Source of the DNA: Eunapius fragilis | Taxonomy: Eukaryota; Porifera; Demospongiae; Spongillida; Spongillidae | NCBI GenBank assembly: GCA_963681505.1 | Contig: OY811972.1 | Coordinates: forward strand, 8,138,720 to 8,202,719 | Length of the DNA stretch: 64,000 nucleotides | Direction of reading: 5' to 3' | Shown here: in pieces, positions 26,001-38,100 of the stretch | Layout: each line of letters begins with the position of its first letter | Position numbering within the stretch: the first letter of the stretch is position 1 | Program-made: the position numbers and the translations under genes | Notes under the pieces: model-generated | Database searches by the model: none | The model's input: the letters and a program-made list of their open reading frames with translations, nothing else | What the model was told of the DNA's origin: nothing

Positions 26001-29000
26001 TGGGATCTGTTCCATCAAACGTATTCAAAGGCTTTGAATACGTTTGATGGAACAGATCCCAAGGTCGATAGGTTAAAACCCAAGGTCCGGAACACGATTT
26101 TTTTTCCTGTGGTACTGAGCATGATGATTTACAATTAAACATGGGACAATGACCAAAACCCAAGGCACACTCTACTCATTATTATTTTCATGCTGAAATA
26201 TAATAAAACTAGTTACTTGAATTTCATGTTCAAAGTAGTAAGGTTTTTTCAACATTGCAATATAACTAATCATGCAAGATTGATTATTTTCCTACACATA
26301 CACACGTAGGACGAGGGTTGAACAGGCATTAATGTACATGGACATTAACGGTTTTACTGTTTAACCACTAACTCCACTAATAGGTGGCAAAATTATTGTG
26401 CTTCAGATACTCCTCCCGGATTAAATCTCCACTCTGGGGCACATAGTGTATCCACCCAAATCTATGAACATGAGGGTCTTATGTTTTTATCCCACATTGG
26501 AGATCAGTGGCCTCTTTATGCCACATGTACATGTACACTGTACATGTCATCAAAATTTTATTTCTATACTCATTAACCAATAATTGCCGGATATGTAAGG
26601 TATACCTTACATTCGTAAGGTGTACCTTACGATTTTCAAATAAAAAATGCAGCGTAAAATTTGGCGATTTGCGATCGAAGTACTGGTACATTACAGCTTT
26701 CAATGGACCAGGCTCTAACCGCCACGAGCTGCCGCATCAGCCACTAGTGCCGTTCTGGAGATACGTGCCGCTGAGTAACAAACGGTATCGTTCGCGTAAG
26801 GCGAAACACTGTTTTTGAAGGCATTGCAGTTCCACAACCAAAGAAATAGTGTTCAACAGAATATTTCTACTCTGAATTTTGAACCTCGTTTTCAACAGGC
26901 ATGCAATTCATACCTCTAGCCAACTGTCACGCAATGCCTTCGCCGCTTCATTACTATATTGCTTTTCATACAGTGGTGGCAGTTTTGCACAGTTGAGCTA
27001 TTGAGTGACATTCGTACTTACACTGGTTTGTAACATACATGAAAAAGTTAATAAATTCGTTTGGAAATCAATATTGTTCATCAGAACATTAAAAGCCCAA
27101 CGTAAGGTATACCTTACGGAAACGTAAGGTATACCTTACGTTTTTTCAGGCAATTATAGGTTAAAATGTTCAATGTTGTCAATGCAATGTACATGTTACA
27201 AACGAGTTTCCAGTGCATCCTTTACCTAACCATCCTTGGCAGATTGTGACCTCTAGTGGCCATGCCTCTTGAATAAGTGATGGGCCACACCAGCCCTCAC
27301 TGCAGCAGTGGCACCACCTGCCCACAGACTATGCATGCCAAATACACTTGGGTCCATACCCAACTGTTCTGTCTTCTCTAGTAGCAACTCCCTAAGTCTT
27401 GTGTAGCTGATCCCCCCCCCCCCCCCAACCCCCTGATTTACTCAATCACTGCCCACCTTTTGCCCAAAACACTTTGCCATGCTCTTGTGTACACAAACCA
27501 CCCATGCTGAAATATCTCTCCATGATGGTTACCAGGTATGTAGGTGTCCCTGTACAATCAACTACCAGGGAGGAACCCTCCCTGTACTGATCTATCTTGG
27601 TAGACGTTATATTTATGGTCATGCTTTCTGTGCCAAATGCAATATCAGAGCACTGCAACTTTAACAACTCATCACAATGCATAAAACCAGCAAATGCCAC
27701 CAGTGATGAATAAGTGATGGGCCACACCAGCCAGGGGCTGACATCAATGACTCTTAATCTCTAATCTATTTCCATCCTTTAATTAGGATGGAAATCCTGA
27801 ATTAAGGATAACTTTACGCTGCTCGTATCAACTTCAATTCACATCATATTGGATATTTTGTGGGATATTGGCTTTCATCAAAACAGCGCTAGCTAAATAG
27901 TCATTTCTTTCTACTTTTTCTCTGACTTCGATTGTAAGTGGCAGTATTATGAACCCTGCATTCAGATGTGTGGCTACCCCAGTGATCTGCAACATGGCAC
28001 GCAACGCTGCCAACTTAGCTTCTGGAACCAAAACACAGCCCCGTTCCAGGTCTGCATTGAATCCCATCCACGCTGTGCTAAGTGACGGGAACCAAACTGA
28101 CTTACCCTCATGCACAACCAGACCCACACATTCAAGAGTATCCCTCACCCATGCACTGGCCTTTTTGGCCTCTATCTTACCCTTAACTGCACATATGCCA
28201 TTGTCCAGGTACATCACTGCTTTTAACCCCTTAGATCGCCATAGCTTAACCAAGGGTCGCTTAGGTTTGGTGTAGAACGGTAACACATACCCTTCCCATA
28301 TTAAATCAACGATCCACTCTGGGGCACATAGCACATCCACCCAAAACTGTACATGCTGTCTCTACCACCCTTTGATGGACGCTGGTCAGCCATCACCCAA
28401 TCCCTGCAATGTCCTCAAACACAGCACCATCTCTTATATCCCACCCCCCCCCCCCCCCCCATGGCACTCCAAACACCATGTAATGATGACATTTGGGTGG
28501 GAACTTATATCCCATAGCCATTCTTGGCTCCTATAACCACCAGCAGCCATGTCTCTTCAATAGCCGATTGAGCACACTTGTATTAGCACCACCGGCTACC
28601 AAACTGTGCATTCCTAATAGCTCAGCCAAGATGGGCTAAGCCTTGAGTAGTTCAGCCCCCCCAGTTAAAGTACACAAGGTTTTGCCTTTCATGGTATCAG
28701 CAACTGTCCTGATATCACTGTGAACAGCTGCATTATAGAGGTTACCTTTCTAAAATCAAATACTACTCACGTTGAGTTTTACATGTTCCATTTAATGTCT
28801 ATTGATAAACATAAGCGGATAATGTGATTGGTGGCAACCTTTTTCCATTTTCGTCAAAGTTATATTTGATTTTATCTCAAAGTTATAAACAATAATTTCA
28901 CACCATCATACATGTACATGTTATTAGAGTTGTTTTTCAAAAACATTGGACTATATTATTTTTTGCAAATTCATGATATATTTACATGTAAACCCCTTAA

Positions 29001-32000
29001 GCACATTTTAATTAATATCATATCTGATGAGTACATCCGTCTAATCGCTAAATGTTGTCTGATACAAAAAAAGATGACCCATTCATAACCACATACTAGT
29101 CCAAGTAGATTGGAGAAATATCATAGAGAATCCATGGAACGGGCTCCAACATGATTGGTAGTGGGATGAGTGGAACAGGCTGTCCTCTTCAGTTGTGTAC
29201 AGGCCTTCTGACATGTTGCACAGTTGTGACTAATGTTGGCCATATCCTTGTTAATATTGGCTAGTAGAAACTGCTGGCTAGTTAGTTATCTTCTTCTGGT
29301 ATTCTACCATTGGAATTTCGTGTGCCAGCTTCAGTGCTGCTTCTCAGCATTTTTTGGGAACGACCAACTGTTTCCACTCTTCCACCTTTCCTGACTGCCC
29401 CTTTACTGGATGTTTGAGGGAGTCCTCAGATGTCAATCCTTAGATGACTGCATATCCTTGCATCAGTTTTCTGAAGTTGACAAACCTCCCCCCCCCTCCC
29501 CCAGAAAGTCTAGATCAGGCCTTTCTCGAGCTCCACCTTTTTGCTAACAGTTCATCCTTTCTGGCACTCCTATGCTGTGGACAAACATCGTGGGGTTGGT
29601 CCTTCCATGAGCTTACCATCTTTCATTATACTGGTACCGTCTCTGGTTCCGACTCTTGGACCTGCTTATGCTTCTGAGCACCACCCTGGGGTTCTGTTAC
29701 CCTTTTTGAGTCGTTCTGGACCTGGGGTTCTACTGCCTGTTCTTTTTCCCATTACCAGAGCAATTCAACTGCACTTCTTGTGGCAAGTGAGAAGGGCCAT
29801 CATGATTAATATTATTAATTATAGAAGCATCCCAAGGATCCAGTTCCATCAAGTCCAAAAGTCACATTACCTTCAGAAGGTTTAAGGTTGCCCCCAGATT
29901 TGAATATCATGTCGGTCCTTCATCAATTTCCTAGAGATAGCACTAGTGGCCCCTCAGGTCTGCGAATACAGCAACTCATTGACGCTGCCGAAGTCCACCT
30001 GGCAACCCCCATCTGTGCATCACTCAGGGCTGTGGTAAACATCCTAGCAGGAGGTAGAGCTCCAGCCAAGGTAGCCATGTACATGTATCTAGCTGGTGGC
30101 TCACTCACAGCCTTGATTAAAAATGAAGAGGGGTCTCCGCTGGATATACAGCCTACTGTTGTTGGAGAGGCTCTTAGAAGACTAACGGGAAAATGTCTCT
30201 GTACCATGGCTAGAGTCAAGGCTTCTGAGTTTTTTGGCCCATTTCAGCTTGGCGTGGCTCGTCCAGCAGGAGCGGAAAAGTTGGTACATGGTCTACTCCA
30301 GTGTATTAGGGATCACTGGGAGGATGATGATTTTGTGGCATGTAAGGTGGACCTGAGGAATGCATTCAATGAGGTTTCACGAAAAGCCCTCCTAGAAGAG
30401 TGTGCAACCCATTTCACAGAAATTTTCCGGTGGGTTTTTTGGTGTTATGGGCAGCATCCCACCCTATGGCACTCCACGGGTACACTTGGGTCGGAGCGGG
30501 GAGTTCAGCAGGGGGATCCTTTGGGTCCTCTCCTGTTCTCTCTAGTTCTGCATAAGCTTGTCCGGTCCATTGCGGCAGACAGTGAATGTTCCGAACTTTT
30601 GTTTAATATGTGGTACCTTGATGACGGTACTCTGGCAGGTCCCAAGGATGCAGTGAAGCATGCTATCCACCTAATTCAGCAGTTTGGTCCCTCCTTGGGG
30701 CTATATATCAATATGGCCAAGTGTGAACTCTTTTCTCGAGGGGCCATGGAGGGCTTTCCAGTTGACATAAAGGTGTTTCATGAGCCTAACTTTGAGATCC
30801 TGGGTGCTCCTATTGGGGATGCAATATTTTGCGCCAAGTTCCTCGCTCAAAAGCGAGCCAAGGTGGTCAATAGATGTCAGAGGTGGGTTCAGTAGATCCT
30901 CAAATTGCACTCCTTCTCTTACATCATTGTGCCACCTTTTGTAAGCTGGTCCATTTAGCTCGCTCCACTCCACCTGCCCTTGTGTCTGAAGGCCTAGCAT
31001 CATTGTTTGATGCGGAGGTTCGTCGTCACTTTTGTGACACTGTTGCAATTGATCCCTCTGACTCTTGAGTGGCTTCAAGTTCAGCTGAGTCTCAGCAGGG
31101 GTGGTCTAGGCCTCCGTAGGTTGGCTTTACATTGCTCGGCTGCTTATCTGGCCTCAGTAAACAAAGCAGATTGTTCAGCTCCACTGGATGAGCTCACCTT
31201 ACAAGCTGTCACCTTGTTCAATAGATTGGTTCCACCTGCAAGTTCCATCTCTGAAGAGTCTCTTCTGGAGCCCTGTTCAAGTCAAAAAGACTTATCATCC
31301 AGAATTGATGACCATCAATTTGACCAGCTGTGCCTCATCTCCACCCCTGCCAACCGTGCTCGTCTTCTTTCAGTTGCATCGTGTCATGCTTCTTCATGGC
31401 TAGCCGTAATTCCATCAAGAGGTATTAATCTTCTTTGAAATGGTGTCTTGGGATGGACACATCATCACAGCTACGTTGCCCTTACTGCCCTGACCACCAG
31501 CTGGATCCTCTTGGGCATCATGCTGTGACGTGCAAAGGGGGTGGTGGTGTGGTGTTGAGCCACAACAGCTTGCCCAGTTTTGTCACAGGGCAAGGCTGGG
31601 TGGTCAGCTTGAGGTAGGTCATGGGTATGGGGGTGAAAGTTCGCTCAGTAGGCCGGCAGACATCCTAGTGCCCAACTGGATGATTGGGAAGCAAGCTGCT
31701 TTTGACCTAACAGTGGTCTCTCCACTTAACTCCACTACATTGAATGAAGCGGGAGCCAGAAGTGGGTTAGCAGCTGGAAAGGCTGAAGTGCACAAGCACA
31801 ATGCCAATGACGCCAAGTGCACAGAGTTGGGTTGGGTCTGCATACCCTTGGCAGTAGAGACGTATGGTTGTTGGGATGCGGAAGCTCAGGGTTCCATTTC
31901 TAGACTGGCTGCCTGTCTGGCTTTGCAGTTGCAGAGCAGCAAGTCAAAGGCCATTTCAAGCATCTACCAGAGACTGAACCTCATCCTAGTTCACTGCAAT

Positions 32001-32060
32001 GCCAGGGCCTTGCTATCCCGTGCTAGGTTTCTGCATTCAGAGGGCGAGGGCTGAAAATGT

Positions 32061-32108
<48 letters not shown>

Positions 32109-35100
32109 CTTTCTTTATTGTGTAGTCTAGGTGGTAGGTATAATAACAATAATAAGGTAATAATAATAAATGTGCATTTATTCCTTTCAAACGCAAAGAG
32201 TTTTAATAATAACCCTATAGATGTACATGTAGACTGTGGTGGGTCAAGGCCCATGACCTCAGTCCTTACCCTAATACTAAACCATGTGTACCAACATGTA
32301 CAGTGTACCTGCTGCAACACATCATATACAAATTGATCTGGTGATGTTGTCATTTCTACACCCTCCCAACATGCACCTTCTCCCTCTGTACTTCTCTCAT
32401 TCACTTCTCTTCTTCATATTCACTTTCAAACTGTTCTCTCTTCTTGTGTGCATCTGTGATGCCTTTGTTCCTTCTCTCCTTACCAGGACAATACAACTCC
32501 ACTGTATGTGGCAAGTCAGGAGGGTCATCATGATGTAGTACAGACTTTGTTGGGAGCTGGTGCTGGAGTGAATATAGCAAGATCTGATGTAAGTGATGTG
32601 AGGGTATGGAGGGGTATGTTATGGATACAGTAAAAAAGGCTACATGTACCATTTATAAAATTTATGAAAATTGCTCCCCATCCCCTCCCCCACAACACAT
32701 ACATGTACACAAAAGGTGTGCTATTGAGATTAAAGAAGTGTGCACGTTACTCAGGTGTATCAGGCCCAAGTGCATAGTGTATAGGCAGGGGCTGATGTTA
32801 ATGATTCAATAGGACTGTATTAACAATGTAATAACATGAAGGTCTTAAGTTTTTTATCCCACATTGGAGATCAGTGGCCTCTTATTATACTTTATGCCAC
32901 ATGTTCATGTGTTCAGAATGTAATTTCTAAATGTTCAATGTTGTCATTGCAATTTGCATGTTACAAACGAGTTTCCAGAGCATCCTTTACATAACCATCC
33001 TTGGCAGATTGTGACCTCTAGTGGCCATGCCTCTTGAATAAGTGATGGGCCACACCAGCCCTCACTGCAGCAGTGGCACCACCTGCCCACCGACTATGCA
33101 TGCCAAATGGACTAATGAGAATGAATGTTACACAAAGCCTAAACAGTAGTTTTGCTTTGAGGGGGAGAAATAATTTATCGACTGATTACATAGCGCTGTT
33201 TGGATGAAAGCCTATAGTGGCTTAAAATATCCTATACGATGTGAAATGAAGTTGATACTAGTGGCCTTAATTCAGGATGTCTATCCTAAATTAAGGATGG
33301 AAATAGATTAAAGATTATGATTTGGTGGAATATTTCACATTCAATAAGGTCTTACATATGGGTATTTTGTTAGTCGAACCAAATCTTAGTTCATCATATA
33401 GTCACCACATGCTGTCAATGCATCTGAATGTTTAGCAAACAGTGGTCTAAATATTACATCAGAAGGGGAATAAGGTGCAGCACTGGGTCTACATCATTGT
33501 GCTGAAAATTACATCCGTGAAATGGTGAAAGAGTTGTTGTCACAGGTCACATACATGTACATGTAGCTTTCTTAGGACACCTACAATGTCGTCAAACACA
33601 GCTCCATCCCTTATAGCCCTTTCCCCCCCCCCCCCCCCCCCCCCCCCCTATGTCACTCAAACACCAGCTCATAACGACATTTGGGTGGGAACTTATATCA
33701 CATAGCCATTCTTGGCTGACTACACTGTATGACCATCAGTAGCCATACATGTATATCTTAAGCAGCTGATCATGCACACAGCATGCAGCTTGACATACCT
33801 ACAGTTCTATACATCTCTGTACATCTCTGTGGAGGGTTTAATGGTGTACTTCCATGTACACATGTAAACTCCCCTCCACCTCAGCTGGCACTTGAGGTGT
33901 TGAATATTATTAATTATATATAGAGATATTACGCTTCTTGAGGCTTTCATCTAAACAGCGCTAGCTACATGTAATGTAATTAGTTGTTATTTCCTTCTAC
34001 TTTTCTCTGACTTTGATTGTAAGCTACATTATTACGAACGAACGTTACTGATTACATAGCGCTGTTCAGATGAAAGCCTAAGAAGCTTAATATCCCCCAT
34101 ATCCTATACGATGTGAATTGATGTTGAAATTTCACATTGTTTAGCAAACAGTGGTCTAATTTATTAAATCTGAAAGGGAATATCTACATGTCTAATACTA
34201 TAATTTCCATCGTACGTACGTACGTCCGTACGTACGAACGTACGTCCGTACGTACGTACGTACGTACGTACGTCCGCGTAACTCATTTATATACTCGGCC
34301 TAGCGCCTATTGGTTGCTAGGTATGTACGCGTACCTAGCTACCAATAGGAACGACCACCTCCCACACAAAAGGCGGTCGCAATGACAGCTGGTTTCCACT
34401 TCACATTTAATATCTAAATATTTTCAATATTTCTTGAATTCAAAGTGGGGGGAGGGGGAACTGCATAAGTGCCGAAAGAATAAATGCAACGCTATTGTGG
34501 TTCACTCTCAAGTCTCATCGTACAGGCCGAGAACATGTAGTTACTACCTGAAATTGCGCGGGCATGTTATAGAGGGTTGCGTAGTAACCGTGTGTTAGAA
34601 CAGGTGATAGATTATATATGCAACATTTAGTAAAACAGCCGGTAAAAAAAAAAAGAGGAGCTAGGAGGTAGACCAACTGTTCTTCTGGCAAATGAATAAA
34701 GAGACGGATAATCAGCCCGTGATTTTTCACGGGACACGCTAGTAATACTATAATTTCCATCGTACGTACGTACGTCCGCGTAACTCATTCATATACTCGG
34801 CCTAGCGCCTATTGGTTGCTAGGTATGTACGCGTACCNNNNNNNNNNNNNNNNNNNNNNNNNNNNNNNNNNNNNNNNNNNNNNNNNNNNNNNNNNNNNNN
34901 NNNNNNNNNNNNNNNNNNNNNNNNNNNNNNNNNNNNNNNNNNNNNNNNNNNNNNNNNNNNNNNNNNNNNNNNNNNNNNNNNNNNNNNNNNNNNNNNNNNN
35001 NNNNNNNNNNNNNNNNNNNNNNNNNNNNNNNNNNNNNCACGCTAGTAGTCTACATGATTGTGCTGAAAATTACATCCGTGAAATGGTGAAAGAGTTGTTG

Positions 35101-38100
35101 TCACAGGTCACATAGCTTTCTTAGGACACCTACAATGTCGTCAAACACTTATAGCCCTTGCCCCCCCCCCCCCCCCCCCCCATGGCACTCAAACACCAGC
35201 TAATAACGACATTTGGGTGGGAACTTATATCACATAGCCATTCTTGGCTGATTACACTGTATGACCATCAGTAGCCATACATGTATATCTTAAGCAGCTG
35301 ATCATACACACAGCATGCAGCTTGACATGCCTACAGTTCTATACATCTCTGTACATCTCTGTGGATGTTTAATGGTGTTAACTTTGATGCGCCTCCACCA
35401 CCTCCACATGGTGGTAACCTGACTTTAAATCATATACTCACCTGATCTGAAAAGCATCATGGCAATACGCAAGTCTTCATATACTTAAATTTCTGTTTCC
35501 GTACTAACTCGTTCACATGACGCAGGTTAAGCACCAAGCGCTTCTTCTGACAGCGTGTTGCAAATATACGGCCTAGCACTTACTGTCTGGACGTAACCCC
35601 CACTGAGCAGCTCAGCAACAGCAAGGTCCACAAATCTTGTGTTCACCCACGTCGACTGCTGATTTGTCCATGTATACGCCGTAGGTTTGGAGTAGAACGG
35701 TATCACATACCTATCCTGTATTAAATCAATGATCCACTCTGGGGCACATAGCACATCCACCCAAAACTGTACATGCTGTCTCTACCACCCTTTGATGGAC
35801 GCCGGTCAGCCATCACCCAATTGGAATTCACAACATCTGCCCATAGAAAGTTTTATGACATCCCTTTATGTAAAGAGCCCCAAATTTATCTCTATTAAGG
35901 GGCAGGTGATTGATAAAAGTGTACCAACCAAGCACAGGTTATCACAACCCTTGATGTGTAGGAATAAAGCTTTTAAACTACATGTATGTTTAGAACAAGA
36001 GCAGCTTGTACACATGTTCTGTAGATTTATAAAATATTAAGAGAATTTATACCTGTGCTGTTGGTTAGATAAGCAATATATGAGGAGTGTGTTCAAATAA
36101 TCAGTGGAGGGAACTGACGAGGTGGTGACATCAAAGCAGATACATGTAGATGGTGTGGTGTGTAGATACACCACTCATCCTTTGCAATACCTTATCAGTA
36201 CATAGTAATAAAAAACCTAATACATAGTAATAAAAAACATTGCTCCATCTCTTAAATCCCTGCCCCCTATGTGGCATTCCATTTTACCCAATCACCATGT
36301 CAGAACAACATTTGGATAGATTGTACATGTAGGTCAATATGTATGGATGGTTTAATGGTATGTACATGTACATCCCTTCCCCTCAGCTGGCACTTGAGAT
36401 ATAGAATATTATTAATTACCTTACTCACTGTGGTGGGTCAAGGCCCATGACCTCAGTCCTTACCCTAATGCCACATAAACCATGTGTACCAACATGTGTA
36501 CAGTAGACATGTTGCAAAACATCATATACAAATTGATCTGGTGATGTTGTCATTTCTACACCCTCCCAACATACACCTTCTCCCTCTGTACTTCTCTCAT
36601 TCACTTCTCTTCTTCATATTCACTTTCAAACTGTTCTCCCTTCTTATGTGCATCTGTGATGCCTTTGTTCCTTCTCTCCTTACCAGGACAATGCAACTCC
36701 ACTGAATGTGGCAAGTCAGAAGGGTCATCATGATGTAGTACAGACCTTGTTGGGAGCTGGTGCTGGAGTGAATATAGCAAGATCTAATGTAAGTGATGTT
36801 TAGTTGTGGAGAGATGTATATGGACTAATGAGGGTATGGAGGGATGTTATAAGGATGCAGTGTGTGTGCAATCAATTCATATTGTAGTAATACAGTACCC
36901 GCTTGGTCATAGAGAAATTTTGCAGCTCGATCATAGAGAAAATAAAGCATTGGGACTAAGCCAACTATCAGTTTTCATAGCAGTTGCTATGAACACTGAT
37001 GTTTCCTTTAGTTACCAATGTATACACTTTATTTTCTCTATGATCGAGGTGCAAATTTTCTCTATGATCGAGCCGGTACTGTTGTTGCACGTATAAACAA
37101 CAGAATACACAAATAGATTTCCGCACATTGAAAGATCATGCCTGCACCACTGGTTAGAAGTGCGATTAACTATAAAAAGTGGTACCATCCAATTTGGTTT
37201 TTACGAGTGGGTAAGCCCAAAAGTACATCCTTTGCAATACCTTATCAGTACATAGTTATAAAAAACCATGGGTAAAGGGTGGGTCAGATAAATCCCTGCA
37301 ATGTCCTCAAACACAGCTCCATCTCTTATATCCCTGCCCCTCCCCTTTCATGGCACTCCAAACACCATGTAATGATGACATTTGGGTGGGAACTTATATC
37401 CCATAGCCATTTTTGGCTCACTATAACCACCAGCAGCCATGTCTCTTCAATAGCCGATTGAGCACACTTGTATTAGCACCACCGACTACCAAACTGTGCA
37501 TTCCTAATAGCTCAGCCAAGATGGGCTAAGCCTTGAGTAGTTCACCCCCCCCTCCCCTCCCCCCCCAGTTAAAGTACACAAGGTTTTGCCTTTCATGGTA
37601 TCTGCAACTGTCCTGACATCACTGTGAACAACAGCTGCATTATAGAGGTTACTTTTCTAAAATCAAATAAAATATTAATCTATACACGTTGAATTTCCAT
37701 AAATTTGCATGTTCCATTTAATGTCTAAATGTCCATAATTTCACACCATCATACATGTACATTTATATGTTATTAGAGTTGTTTTTCAAAAACATTGGAC
37801 TATATTATTTTTTGCAAATTCATGATACATGTATATTTACATGTAAACCCCTAAAGCACAATTAAATTAATATCATATCTGATGGGTACATCCGTCTAAT
37901 CGCTAAATGTTGTCTGATACAAAAAAAGATGACCCATGCATAACCACATACTAGTACAAGTACATTAGAGATATATCATAGAGATTCCGTGGAACGGGCT
38001 CCAACATGATTGGTAGTGGGATGAGTGGAACAGGCTGTCCTCTTCAATTGTGCACAGGTCTTCTGACATGTTGCACATTTGCGACTAATGTTGGCCATAT

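Larger units (their letters stand above)
28403..30186. repeat. Segmental duplication, copy 1 of a 1.75-kb block
   Basis: This matches 37,291-39,032 in direct orientation from GCAATGTCCTCAAACACAGC to AGAAGACTAAC, including recombinase, integrase-like and RT N-terminal relics. The other copy stops abruptly at 39,032, where the RT frame is cut. Confidence 0.8.

Noticed and set aside
34812..35115. Open frames through the N stretch
   Set aside because: They are artefacts of undetermined bases.
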